This document shows positions 52,030 through 64,000 of a stretch of 64,000 nt of DNA, in pieces. Source of the stretch: Brachionus koreanus (lineage: Eukaryota; Rotifera; Eurotatoria; Ploima; Brachionidae); the NCBI GenBank assembly GCA_016987375.1, contig PJRA01000509.1, positions 1,554,014 to 1,618,013 of the forward strand, given 5' to 3'. Both the position numbers and the translations under genes were made by a program. The notes beneath the pieces were generated by a model that searched no databases, was not told the DNA's origin, and worked only from the letters and a program-made list of their open reading frames with translations. Position 1 is the first letter of the stretch, and each line of letters starts with the position of its first letter.

Positions 52030-53157
52030 TTAAAAATATAGACTCTAAAATATTTGTTTAATTTTTTCTTCTATTATAATAAAGATAGATTATTTTTTTA
52101 TAGTTTTATTTTAAAATTTACCCAGCTCTTTTTTTTTTAAATTTTTTGCTCAATATCAAAAGCCATTTCAATAATCAAAACTAAACTTTCGTTAAAGATC
52201 AATGGTGATGAGTGTTAGTTAAATTCTAGTTCTTTATTAAAAAATACTAAATTAATTCAAATAGATATTTTTAGATAAAAAATATTTCAGATATTTAGAA
52301 TGATTTAGACCCAAAATATTTGTATTCACACATAAAGAATCGTAAATTCAAGTATATGATCGTGTTTAAAAATAAATTAAATAAAATATTTTTATGTATT
52401 TTCTTTTAATTATAAGATTTATTTTCATGCCAATTAAATAATGTTCAGCCAAAGTCAACTAAAAATTATTTATTAATAAATTTCCAAAATTTTGAATACA
52501 TTACTCTTTTTTTTACTTTTTTTCAATGAAAATAAAAATTAAAAAATTTTATAATATTTTTGACTTTAAATAAAATTAAATTTAATGAATAAATATCAAA
52601 AAAAGGAAGTAAAAAAAGGGGTTCAAAAGACCGCTTCGGCCTTTGAGTGTTAAACTTAAAATGTTAACTAATGAAATTTGATATAATAAAAAAATTAATA
52701 ATATAAAAATAGTTAATTTTTTTAAAATTATTTTTAGAATTATTTTTAAAAATTTAAGCATTATACCATAAATTATGATATAATTAAAGTTTAAGGTAAA
52801 CCATATTAAAATTATAAATAATAAGCTTTAATTCCTAAGCTCCAAATGAAGATCTAATTATTTCAATTTATAATTTTAATTAGAAATGCTTTTAACTCAC
52901 AAGTCAACAATCAAATCGTATGTTCAGATGCTTCAAGTTTGTTTCAAATTTAAGTTTGTCCTAGATAATTTCAATTCTAAATCAATTTGACATAAAATTG
53001 TGAGTTAAAAACCAAAGTTACTTGTTTGAAAAAATTTTCTTGTCTAAATAATACAAAAATATAAGTTAAACTATCATAAAAAATATTTAAAATTAAAACA
53101 GATTAATTGAAATTAAATTAAATTAAATTAATTATATTCTTTAATAAAGATTTAAAT
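52030..53157. other. Non-coding interval between convergent genes
   Basis: 1.1 kb between the kinase (+) and alpha-catulin (-) 3' ends. It holds the right end of a MITE (to 52653) and AT-rich DNA. Confidence 0.55.
52540..52653 (+). mobile_element. Right end of a TTAA-type MITE
   Basis: The sequence ends AAGACCGCTTCGGCCTTTGAGTGTTAA (TTAA at 52650-52653; quoted in parts: GACCGCTTCGGCC and TTTGAGTGTTAA), preceded by AAAAAAAGGGGTTC. This matches the right-end layout of 4467-4690. No left end is found, so the inner limit is approximate. Confidence 0.5.
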
Positions 53158-56100
53158 TTAACTTTGCGCAAAATAGAAAATTTTCTTATATTTTTAAATT
53201 TATATGATTCAATAGGCAAAGATATTGAGCAAAACAAAAATTAGAAATGCAAAGCTTACTTTTGTTGTGCATAGGAAACAATTAGTGACTATTTTGGCAA
53301 CCAAATTCATAAAATCTCTTGTATCTTGTATCACGTAGTCAACTTTGTTAAAAGTTGCCGTCTTTCCGACTGTAACTTGTTTCAATTTGTTCTTCAATTG
53401 CTTGAAATTGAATGGCAATCGTTCGAGTAAATGAACTAGTTCATCTTTAAGATAACCTTCGGGAACTTGGGAAACAAATTCTTTTAGAACACCGTATAAT
53501 AGTATGCCATTTGTGAGAAAACCTTCCGCGTGCTCAAACAAATCTTGAGTTGTTTTCAAACTTCCTTCACCCCGAGTGAACAAATGTATTTCATAAGCCA
53601 TTTCGGACATTTTTTTGGCCAATTTTACAATTTCGTTTTGAGGCTCATTCCATTTGTCCGCTTCATTATCAATTTCAGACTGAATTAGCTTCATTTCTAA
53701 ACCTAATTTGGCTATTTTGCTTCTTTCATTTGAGTCTAATTTATTAACCGGTTTATATACGCCACGTACATTTGAACCATGCTTTCCTGGTCGCGGTAAC
53801 GATAAATAAACACTTTTATTTTGCTTGCCTCCCTGAAAATTTTCCTGAATCTCTTTTACCAGCACAGAAAAATCATTTATTTGATTTTCCCAATAATCAC
53901 AAAAAAGATTTAAATTGTCAATACTAGACTTACAATCAGGATAGAGGGCTACAGCACCTGAAGCAGATTGAATTAGTTTTGTCAAAAACTCGAAAATGTT
54001 ATGATGATGTTCACATGTCACTTCAAAAATATCCAAATTACAAATGTGTCGTAACATTTTACATATTTCCAATACGTGGTCTGAATACTCCTTAAAAGTG
54101 TCCAAAGTCTCAACTAGCAAATCGTATTGATTTGCTAGTGAATAGGTTTTTATACTATTTAGTAAAATTGCATCCTGATTTCTTCTAAAAAGTTGGTTTG
54201 TCAATTGCAAAGTTTCTACGATTAAGATTTTTTTTAATGACTCGCATTCTTTAAGAATTATGGTTAAAGAAGGTCGAGCAGATTCAGCTAGATTTTTTTG
54301 ATTTTTCTGAGAATATTGAATAGTCATTTGGCGTATTTCGTTTTGTTTCATGTATATTTTTTCTTTCTGAACAATATTTATTGAGTCTGTGAAATCATGG
54401 GTGCTCTCAATAAGAATGTTCAAATACTCGAGAACATTTTCGTCATTTTTTTCATTTAACATGTCATTTTTGGCTAGTTCCAAGGCGTCTTCGAATTGGC
54501 GCAGATTATTTGTGAAAGATAATGAAAATTTTTCGTTATAGCTGCTTGGATAAAATGGGCTTAATAATTCGTTCAAAGAACCAGAGTCGACTATTAAGTA
54601 GTGTAGAGTTTCGAGTGCTTGTTGCAATAAAGAGAACACTAAAGTTACATTCTCTTTTACACATTCACAATCTGGATGTTTTAAATAAGCCTTGAAAAAT
54701 AAAATACTAACTCTTTTATAAATAGTTTAACACTAGAAGCCAAAAGCATTTTTTGATGTTTTTTTAATTCAAAAATATTTAATAAATCAATATTATTTTT
54801 TAAAGAAAATTTAAAAATCTACATAATACAAAAAAACAAGGATCTAAAAACTTTTCAAACGAGTCATTTGACTCGTTTGTTTATTCAACCGACATTCATT
54901 AAATTAAATTGACACATTTTTTTTGAAAAAAATCTTTTTTAGATTTATTTTTGCTAGTAAAGTTTTTAAATTGAAAAATAATATTTTTTTATTTATTTAA
55001 AATGATTGAAGAAAAGACAAATTTTTCAAATTTCTAAACACACCAAGGTTTTAAAGTTGATAAAGTTAATGTATCTAATTAAAAATTAATTCATGTTTTT
55101 CAAAGACTGTAATCACATCGAGTACATATGCAAAATATATAGTTAATCTACAAAACAATAAAAAAAACTTACTCAGAGAATTGGCTTAACTATTAATTAA
55201 TATAATATAATTTTTTTTCAATTAATAAAATAAGAAACTTTTGAAAAATTAGATATAGCAAAGCTTTTTAATATTTAATAAAAAAAACTATTTTTTTACT
55301 TATCAAAAATTAAAGATTTTGGTTTAAATACAAGATTTATCACGAATGTGAAAAAAAAGCTATTTGATTTAAATAAAAACCTCTTTGATTTTACTCAGAC
55401 AAAAAGATTTTCAATTATTTGATGCATATTTATTAAAATAATACAATATCGGATCGAAAGAATTTAGTAACAATGGTAAAAATCAATAATCTTATGCATT
55501 TCGTTTTTGTTAAGTGATTAAAAATTTAGGCTATCATTTAAGTTTAATTTTACATTTGTGGAATTGTATTGAAAAAAAATAAATGTTCAAATATCTTTAA
55601 AAATTCTTTTCAAAATTTTTTTTCATTAAATATAAAAACTTCTGATGTGTAAAAATAAATTTTATTTTAACATAAAAAATATTTGATATTTTTCCTATGA
55701 ACTAACCAAAAACAAAGCAAAAGCTTTTTTAAGAATTCAAAGAAATTAATTAATACAATTTTATCATTGTTTGCTTAACAATGAAATTAGATTTTAATTA
55801 TTTTTTTGAATTTTGAAAATTTTAATTAAATAAAAAAAAATTTGCTTTTTACTATTTTTCTTTAAAAAATTATATTATTTTATAAACTTATAATAGTTTT
55901 TTTTTTAAAATATTTTTGAATTAAAAAAAACGTGAAAAAATGCTTGGTGCTTCTAGTGTTAAAAAATATAATATTGATTCTCTTTAAAATATTTAGACAA
56001 AATAATTACTTTAAAAGATGATAATATCATGACAGTAGATTTTTCGAGTATCCATCTAGTTGAAGACATTTGAGATCTTCTCTTCTCATCTTTCAAGTCC

Positions 56101-56895
56101 TAAAATATAAAAAAATGAAATATTTTCAAAAATAATAAAAGTTTAAGGAATACGTTTTGACGTTCACCGCTTAAATGAGCTAAATCAATTAAATCGGTTC
56201 CATATTGAGAAAAAAAATTGACAAAACTATATATGTGACAACAATTTTCCAAGTTAGCCATGCTCTGGGCTACTTTATTTTTTGAATTTAAAATTTGCTT
56301 GATAATTACAATATCGGCTAGAAGCAAAACTTTAGTAACCGAATTTAACAATTGATTAGCCGAATGTATCATTGAAACTTTTTCATCAGTGAATAGTGAG
56401 CCTGCATTAGTGGGTGTTGTAATCACACCAAGTACATTTACAATCGAATCTGGCGACTGAGTTTGAGAACGAATCGATTGGCCTGCCATTCGGGCTTCTC
56501 TACACGCCTCAAGCATTTCATATCTGATGCTTTCGTTCTCATAAGCGATCGATTCTCCAACATTAACAAATCTCTCTACAGCTAAATTGACAGTTTCACC
56601 AACTTTATACAAAGCTTTGGCTGTGCGTTCTGAACAAGAATTTGAACCATTTTGTGAAATTCTTTTCAAGTTGTCTTTAAAATTTATTAGTGTTGTAATC
56701 TAGGAAAAATTATTTGACTAAGAAATAAAAATATTTTTTTTTGAGTACTTGTGACACTAATGGAAGTAGAGTGTTCTCTATACTTTTGGTCTTTATCCTG
56801 AAACATTCGCAAACATTTATGTTGTTATTCGAATCTGTCAATTTTATTTCGCTCGTAGTTTCGGAATTTTTACTCGAACTACATTCAGTAGCCAT
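53158..56895 (-). CDS. CTNNAL1: Alpha-catulin
   Basis: Five exons (56895-56749, 56699-56154, 56099-56010, 54690-53260, 53184-53158) give 746 aa; human is 734. Alpha-catulin is a vinculin/alpha-catenin family protein linked to Rho signalling and the cytoskeleton. Landmarks run in order: RIKTKSIENTLLPLVSQ, GETVNLAVERFVNVGES, NSVTKVLLLADIVIIKQIL, DLAHLSGERQNDLKDEKRR, KHPDCECVKEN, SLPRPGKHGSN, KIAKLGLEMKLI, KMSEMAYEIHLFTRGEGSLK. Intron 3 is 1319 bp and contains two partial MITEs; the others are 49-75 bp. The last exon codes only KIFYFAQS and its acceptor is weak, so the C-terminus is uncertain. An acceptor-like CCTAG lies 15 nt before the ATG. Confidence 0.92.
54727..54880 (+). mobile_element. 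Truncated TTAA-type MITE, subfamily A
   Basis: TTAACACTAGAAGCCAAAAG at 54727 opens a copy of the 14304 element, down to the subterminal hairpin ACGAGTCATTTGACTCGT. It then loses the right terminal repeat. It lies in intron 3 of alpha-catulin. Confidence 0.7.
55855..55962 (-). mobile_element. Partial TTAA-type MITE, subfamily A, inverted
   Basis: GGTGCTTCTAGTGTTAA with TTAA at 55959-55962 is the exact inverse of the left end of the 14304 element. Similarity continues inward for about 100 bp (AAAAATGCTTG, AATTAAAAAAAACGTG). The other end is missing. It also lies in alpha-catulin intron 3. Confidence 0.65.
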
Positions 56896-59800
56896 AAATG
56901 ATTAAAAAATCTAGGAAAAAAAATTAAAAATAAAATTTAAATTTCAAATATTTCTAATTTGAAAAAAAAAATTATAAATCATGAAGATTATACTTGTTTC
57001 AGATTATTACAATATTCTCTTACTACTTTTAAAAAACCAATCTAATGATGGATGTAATTATAAAGCAATAATTTTTCTTTAATTTAAAATCAAGCATTAA
57101 TTATTTTTTCTATCAATACTCTTTCCAAACATGATTAAAACAAAACTGAATATGTCATTCAAACCAACTTATCCGAGATCAATATCACTATGTTGTGTAT
57201 GATTATTAGCACTTTGAATGCCATTGATTTTATAGCCAAAATCAGGATAAGAGCTTTAGTTTGAAATCAATCTCAAAAACTAATTATAGTAAATAGATTA
57301 GATAAAAAGCGATAAAAAATGAATAATCATTATTCCTTTGGATCTCGAGCAAGATTAATTATTTATACGATAAACGAGGTCAGTGATTTGAAGTGACCCG
57401 ATGTTGCTTAGCCCACTCATTTATCTATCCATTTTATTTCTAGTTTTTTTTTTTCCATTTTTTACTTATTTTATTAGATATAAAACATTCATTTCTAAAA
57501 TTTTAATCAATAAAATTATGAATTAAAAAAAAGAGAAAAAATTGCATAATAAAAAAATATTATACTTTAAATTACTTATGTGCATGTGATTGTGTGCTTT
57601 TGAAATTTTAGCATTGCATTTAATGCTTAAATGCCAAACAAGATCAAAAATCTTGAATTTTTTTTTCAGTTGTTTTGAATTAATTATTAAATTGGTGCAC
57701 TTGAGTATTCTAATTAATCTTTGGAGTAACTATGGATCACGTAAACCCAGTTACCAACTTTTCAACTACAAAACCTTGGAGCTAAACCAGAAAATTTGCT
57801 ATATCGTGCAGAAAAAAAATACTTAATCGAATTACAAAGCCCACGAGTGTTTTAATAAAAAATCACTAACTAATAAATTCAAATAGAAAAAAAGTCCAGA
57901 TATTTTTCTATTTGAATCAAATATTTGCTCTTGATCAAAGCTATTTGTACTTCCTGAAAGATAAAAGAAAAAAAATAGAAGAAAATTAAAAATAATAGAG
58001 ACTCATAAAATAAATGATCAAAACATGAAAAGCTTAAAAAAAGTTTAATACTTTGTTAAATATTTATCGAAACTTGACTTGCTCGAACACAAAATGACAA
58101 TTATTCGGGTTAATCTTGTGCCCAAAAAATGAACGAGAGAGTTAATCCATTTTTGGTTGCCCTAGAACGCTTGTTGTCATTTTAGTTTCTATTTTGTTTA
58201 GTTACAAAACTGAACTTTTTTCTTTTTCTTTTTTATTAGAATAAACAAAAATAATTACAAAGTGTAAATTTAATTCATATTAATAAATATTAAATGAACC
58301 GAAATAAACAAACTATTCGTTTTTGGTGAATGTCAATTAGAAATGATGCAATTCAACCAATTTTTAATTAGAGCATATAAATATAATTCAGCTTGATGCA
58401 TTTGAGTTTAGTTTGTTTATACATAGGAGCTTGCTATTCGAGACCGGCATTTTTCCCTCAACTTAACTGGTAAACTAATCATAACAAAATTCACGATCGA
58501 AAACAAATTGAATTTTGAATTGAATCTGCTTCCAATTTTTGTATATAATTAAAATATCATATATTGAGTCAGCACTCGATGTTGAATTTAGTCTATATTT
58601 TTCTCATTTTTGAAAGCACCGTGGATTATCGGTTTATTATTTTAAAAAGAGATTACTTTATTTAGAATAAAACGAAACTACTCTATACTAGCATGCTTAT
58701 TAGGGATTTGTAGCTAATATCATTCTATTTATCTACGTAGACTTTCAGAGTAAATCTTGTTTAAAAAACTAATTTATTTTCAATTAGGAAATAAAAATGT
58801 TTCAAATAAAATGTAAAAATTCTTTTAAAAGAAGAAATTATTAGTAAAAAACTGGTAAAAACTGCTAAAATTAATTGTGTGTCCTCGAATAAATATTCCA
58901 TTGCATCCAGTATTCCATTTACTAACAGAAAATATTTTAATTCATTCATTAATTTGAGTTTTATTTTAATTAAAAATCCATCACTTCCACTAATTTCTAA
59001 TAAATGAATAATTTAAGATGTTATTCAAGCCCTCAAAGCTTTTTTCTGAGTAAAATATGCCTTAAATTGTGTAACTTTTGAAACAAACAAAAATTAATTG
59101 AATCATTAGAAATTCAGCCTGAGCGTTTATTGAAATAAATAAAAATTGTATGAATGCTTTGAACCTAGATTGATTGTCTAATATTTTTTAATTCAAGTGA
59201 CCCTTATTTTTATTTCGTGACTACTTGAGTCTAAAGACGATAGATTCGCTCAGATGACAAGTAAAAAAATAGCTATTTTTCAAAATTTATTTAAAATATT
59301 AAACTACATAATTTAAAAATTCATGTCAATTAAAATCATTTTTAAAATTATCTGTGTCTAACTTTAATTATTTTCTAATTGACCCTGGATGAATTTGAAA
59401 GTATTTGATTAAATTGTTTTAGGGAGTTTTCAATCTTTGAATCAAACAAAAAAAAATGAAATTTTCACAAATGTCAAATCTTTCAAGCTTACTAGTTCGA
59501 TTTGATTGATTGTATTTGACAAAATTGACTTCCAACTTATTAAATCGTTTTGTATAAATTTAATTAAGCTTTCATTGGAAATTTCTTTATCATGAGCATT
59601 CGGCTCACAAGAGTTTAAGCTAAAATATTTTAATATTCAATCAATTAGAGTATTAAATCTTGATGAAATAACTTTTGCTTTCAATTCTAAAAAATCAAGA
59701 TTCAAAAAGCAAATAAAACGCTTTTCTATTTTTTTCTTAGAAAGAACTTCAACAATTAAACAAATAGTTGGCTTGATTATTGCGTCAAAATCTTGTTTTT

Positions 59801-60661
59801 CCTTAATTTGTATAATTTTTGTTGTTTCCTCATTATTAAGTTTAAAAATTATTTCATCCTATTTTTACTTAGTATTTAATTAATTAAGATTAGATTTTTG
59901 ACATTAATTTCTAAATTCAAATACACTTCTTTATTCAAACTAAAAAACAATAATAAAACAAAATTTTTGCTTTTAATTATAGATTTTTCAGTTTATTTAT
60001 TAAAAATTTAATGAAGCGAAAATTTCAAAATACCCAAGACAAAGCTTGTTAAATTTTGGTCTTTTTGTTGGAAAAATAAATAATGAACTTCTAAAATTTT
60101 TAAGGATTTAAAAATATTTTGATTTTTGATATACTTTATTTTTTCAAATATGCTACTTTAATTCCTATTCAACACTCAAAAAATCCATAAAAATATAAAA
60201 TGAAGCTCAAGTAATTTTTTTTTATTTAAATATTTTTTCTCATATTAAAATTGACAATAATTTGAAGAATAGTTTAAAATAACTTTTAAATTCTATTACT
60301 TTAGTTGATTCTTTACTGCAGAAAGAGATAACTGGTTTAATACTAGTAAGATGATTTAAATTTTTATTCATAAATCAAACTCTAATTGTTTCTATTACTA
60401 AGACTTAAACAAAGTGAATTGTAGTAAAAACAAACTTAGTAGTAGCAGATTTGAAAAATTATTATAAACTATTGTATAACAAAAACTTAAATTTGATTTT
60501 GAATCTCGATTTATTTAGGATTTAATAAGATGCTAATAAACTTTTTTTCAAATAAATGTTTTAAAAAGGATCAAATTACAAATGAGAATGAATTGAATTT
60601 AATCCTCCTGGTGTTCATAATGATGACATATAAAAATAATAATAAATAATTATCTAAAAAA
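56896..60661. other. Long non-coding interval
   Basis: 3.8 kb between alpha-catulin and the Aster-like gene. A TATA-like box plus donor site near 58376-58470 may be an orphan first exon. A plus-strand open frame at 57590-57826 is not convincing. The rest is AT-rich without support for genes. Confidence 0.5.
58376..58471 (+). promoter_or_regulatory. Possible core promoter and non-coding first exon
   Basis: TATAAATA at 58376-58383 is followed by a less AT-rich stretch and a good donor CTG|GTAAAC at 58469/58470. A plus-strand 5'-UTR exon feeding a gene beyond 64000 would look like this. No coding exon is found within the window. Confidence 0.25.
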
Positions 60662-61828
60662 TTACTTCATTTTTGCCGACTTAAGAGTATCAAATATGGC
60701 ACTTTCTGCATTATTAAGCCTGAAATAAAGTCTCAAATTGAATAGAAATATAAAAAAAAATATCAAAATCAATGAATAAACTATCTTTGATTGTTCGAGT
60801 TTCCATTTTAGAATATTTATCTTTTCACTTTTCGGAACTATCAGTTCGTTTATTTCTTTTTCTACTATTTCATTTTGTTGATTTTCTATATTTTCTTTGG
60901 TATCTCGAATTGGTTCGTAGTTTGTCAATTCAGGATTAGACAAAAGCAAATGCTTATCTAAAAAAAATTTTTTTCTTAATTAAAAAAAAACTAAAATTTT
61001 TTAGCAAATAAAACCTATATAATCAAAACATGATTTCATATTACTGAAAGTATTACGCTCAATTAAACCGCGACTCATTAAATTTGGCTTCTTTTTGTAG
61101 TCAAGTTTAACATTTACAATTAATTTGGTAGCGTTGGATGAAAACTTTGTTATACAAAATCTTGTAATTATTGTCATGCAGTCGGCGTACATAACTCCAG
61201 TAGCTGAAACTTCTGTTTCAATAACAAAACATTCGTTTTTAATTTTTTTCAATATTTTTTGCTTTTCTATGTTGTTGGTTTTACCAAAAGCACCCACGTC
61301 AACATTATACTCCAATGTTCTTGTGTTTTCAATCCATTCTTCAGACTTTAAATTAAGAAATTTATTCGCTGCAAGATATTTTTTGTTAAAATCTGATTCA
61401 GTATTAAATAGGCAATCAAATACAAAGTCTACACTTAGACTATAAACATTATTCAAGAGTTCTTTTCCCTCATGATTAGCACATTCACACTCAACCTTTT
61501 TATCATCGAAATTATTTTCTAATTTCTCTTCGACCAAATCTTCGTTCTGATTTGGTTCGACACTAGAGGATCGTGATTTAAGATCAATTTTTATGTCATC
61601 TTTGGGCTTCTATTATGGAAAATATTGATTGATTAAATAAATATATTTCAAAATCAAATAGCTTACCGTGAACCATTGTTTTCTTTTTTTCTTGTCTTCA
61701 GCAAAAGTCTCTGAATTAGATCTCGAATGACCTTTAACGAAGTTGTTTATTGCCTCTTTTGCATTTGAAAAAATCTGCATTGGACTTGAGTCCTTTTCAT
61801 CGGCAATATTCTGTTCTGTTCTATTCAT
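60662..61828 (-). CDS. Aster/GRAMD1-like VASt protein lacking the GRAM domain
   Basis: Three exons (61828-61667, 61609-61015, 60957-60662), introns 57 bp each, give 350 aa. Human GRAMD1 (Aster) proteins move cholesterol from plasma membrane to ER. The VASt (sterol-binding) domain spans about residues 90-245: YSLSVDFVFDCLFNTESDF, CFVIETEVSATGVMYADC, TRFCITKFSSNATKLIVNVKL and RGLIERNTFSNMKSCFDYI. One transmembrane helix (IVYSLILIFFFIFLFNL) near residue 310 would anchor it in the ER. A basic KKKRKQWFT stretch stands where the GRAM domain would begin, yet exon 2 follows directly with no room for one. The start is the ATG opening MNRTEQN. Confidence 0.8.
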
Positions 61829-64000
61829 TTCAATTTTATTCAAATTATTATTAAAATTCAAAGACGGTGATAATATATTATAATAAGTTAAAAAAGTGTG
61901 CTATAGCCTCATTTTTGACAAAAGATAAAAATAGATACTTTTTATGAAATAAAAATAAAGGTATAAAATGGTCTGATTTTTGTCTGGCTAAGACAATAGT
62001 CAACAGAAAAAAAGTGTTTAACTTTAATTTTCTCAAAAACTATTTATTTAACTTTAAATTATTAAAAATTTCATTATTTTCAAAGATATCATATAATTTA
62101 TAATATAAATAGATGTTTTTTTTTTAATTTAATACTAAAATTGAAGGAGTGGTCAATCAAACTCATTTAAATTCAACTGAAAGAGAATTTTAAAAATCAA
62201 ATTAAAATTTTCAATACATAGGCTAGATTAATTTTCTAAAATGATCGAATCAAATCTTAATCTTATTTTTATAAATCAATTATAAAATATAAATTCGAAT
62301 AAATAATTATGATTCACACAAATATTTATACAAATAAAATTTTAAATTTAAATATTTAAAAAAGAAAAAATCAATTATAAAAAAAAATATTTCCAGAAAA
62401 ATAAAATTTAATATCATATTTCAAAAATTCTTCGTTCAAAGAAATTATTTAATGCGCAATAGATTAAACTGTATATATTGGAATTTTAAAAGTTTAAAAA
62501 AAATACATTTTTTAATTTAAAAACAGGATCACTATGTGTCATCTTGCGAAATAATAAAACGACCCACTTTAAATATTCTGAGCATGTTTAAAATTTGATC
62601 ATAAATATTATTTGGTTTTAATTAAAAGACACTATTTCCAAAAATTTAACAAGGCTTTTTACTTTTTGCTTTAAAGAAAAACTTTCTTTTAAATTAAAAA
62701 ATTAAATTAGAAGATAAATTTAGGAAACTTTTTGGACAAAAGTGAATGTTAATAATATATCTAATTAAAGAAACAAATAGATTAGATATATTATTTATTA
62801 TTAGATATATAGTAGTTTTATTGAAAAAAATGATTTTAATTTAAATAACTTAAAACCTAAAAATTTCGAACTTTTTTCAAAACAAAAATCGTTTGTTAAA
62901 ACATAGGCCTATGCTAAAAGACGGACCGCGGTCGGATGGTATTAGGAATACTCCAAAAACTTCCACCGACCATTTTGTAGAGAATTTAATGAACCTTAGA
63001 TTTTCAGCTATGAGCTTAAAAAAAAAGAGCTAGATGATATTAAAAGTTTCATTAAATTTAAATATTTCACTAAGGCTTTTTTCGGCAAAATGAAAATAAT
63101 TTTACATTTTTACATTTTCATTTCATTTTTATATTTTTAGATTTTTTGTGCAATATATATGAAATTTTTTAATTGTATTTTTGCTTATCAAATAATTTCA
63201 AGGATTTTTATAATTTTCTGAAAAATTGCACAAAAAATCTAAAAATATGAGAATGTAAAAGTGTAAAATTATTTTCATTTTGCCCTTTTTTCATATTTAA
63301 AGTCTTATTTCTATTAGAATCAATCAGCTTTGTAACGCTTCTTTGTACTTTTCCAATTATTCTGAAATCTATTTTTAAATCGGGACTACCATATGTTTAC
63401 TGTTTATTTCAATTAAGGTATAACAAGTTATTTTTACTAAAAGAAATCTTGATTTTCGGTAGAATTTCTTTTTTGATCTAATTTTCAATTAGCTACAATA
63501 ACTGCTAAAAAACATTATTTTTTCGATTATAAAATCGTCTTATAAGTTAATCCTATTTTTGAATTATTTAAAAAAGCTGAAAATTTTATAAAATAATTTA
63601 TGAAATGAAATAACAAACAGAAATTTTGAAATTAAATATATTTCTTCAAATTATTAAATAATTGTGATTTCCATAACAATTTTTTCCTTTTCAAATGAAA
63701 AAAAAGGAAGAATTAACACTTTTAAATACAAATTTTGCTATTTTAAGTTTTAATTATAATTTATTTATTTTATATAATTTGTTACACAATCGATTTTAAA
63801 CATATCGAAAATGTTTTTTAATCAAAAATTGCATTTAATAAGAAGCTTGATTAATTCTAAAAAAATATCAATTAAAAATATACAATAAATAATTAGTTAT
63901 TTTAACTTGAATCTTTAACGAGTTAAAATATGTTCTATCAGTTATTTTCATTATTAGATTATTTTCCGACAGTAGTTAATTTTGCTTTTCACTAAAAAAA
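61829..64000. other. Non-coding interval to window end
   Basis: 2.2 kb upstream of the Aster-like gene. It holds a long inverted repeat (63084-63284) and a GC-rich palindromic spot near 62924. No gene is supported. Confidence 0.55.
63084..63284. repeat. Long inverted repeat, foldback-like
   Basis: The left arm (63084-63154) begins GGCAAAATGAAAATAATTTT and ends GATTTTTTGTGCAAT. The right arm (63224-63284) is its inverse, ATTGCACAAAAAATC through TTATTTTCATTTTGCC. Arms are 60-70 bp with a few indels around a loop of about 70 bp. A foldback MITE or an RNA hairpin source are both possible. Confidence 0.75.

Noticed and set aside
57590..57826. 78-codon plus-strand frame
   Set aside because: Cys and Leu content looked slightly protein-like, but no splice-linked exons or family match could be found.

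Overview
This window looks like nuclear DNA of a small invertebrate animal. It is very AT-rich, its genes are cut by tiny introns (mostly 45-60 bp, GT-AG), and the proteins are animal ones: alpha-catulin, AGAP-type ArfGAP, CEP97, vigilin and an AA15 lytic polysaccharide monooxygenase (LPMO). My best guess is a rotifer of the Brachionus type, but that is inference and no marker gene settles it. I found no prokaryotic operon, CRISPR array, rRNA or convincing tRNA. I assembled multi-exon models by hand from splice sites, reading phase and remembered family sequences; the codon phase closes exactly across every intron given.

Layout. Positions 1-18 kb hold TRMT44 (-), an unrecognised 293-aa gene (+), vigilin (+) and CEP97 (-). 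After a 5.4 kb gap, a long run of minus-strand genes covers 23.5-42.4 kb: PSMG2, NUDCD1, FLAD1, ETFRF1, a small secreted Cys-rich peptide, an unrecognised 208-aa coiled-coil protein in eight small exons, the AA15 LPMO, a PDF-like neuropeptide precursor and an AGAP. The plus strand then carries WDR59, a coilin-N/SGNH fusion 148 bp behind it, and uridine-cytidine kinase. Last come alpha-catulin (-) and an Aster-like VASt protein without a GRAM domain (-).

How genes may work together. ETFRF1 and FLAD1 overlap by 26 bp in different frames, and both concern FAD (one strips it from electron-transfer flavoprotein, the other makes it). NUDCD1 follows on the same strand with a splice acceptor 9 nt before its ATG. 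WDR59 and the coilin/SGNH gene form a similar tight pair. Together these suggest polycistronic transcription with spliced-leader trans-splicing, which remains unproven.

Most unusual items: a coilin N-terminal domain fused to an SGNH-hydrolase-like domain; a textbook U12-type AT-AC intron in CEP97; the overlapping ETFRF1/FLAD1 frames; a family of TTAA-flanked, CACTAG-ended MITEs with a subterminal hairpin; a PDF-like neuropeptide precursor; and domain losses in WDR59 (RWD) and the Aster-like protein (GRAM).
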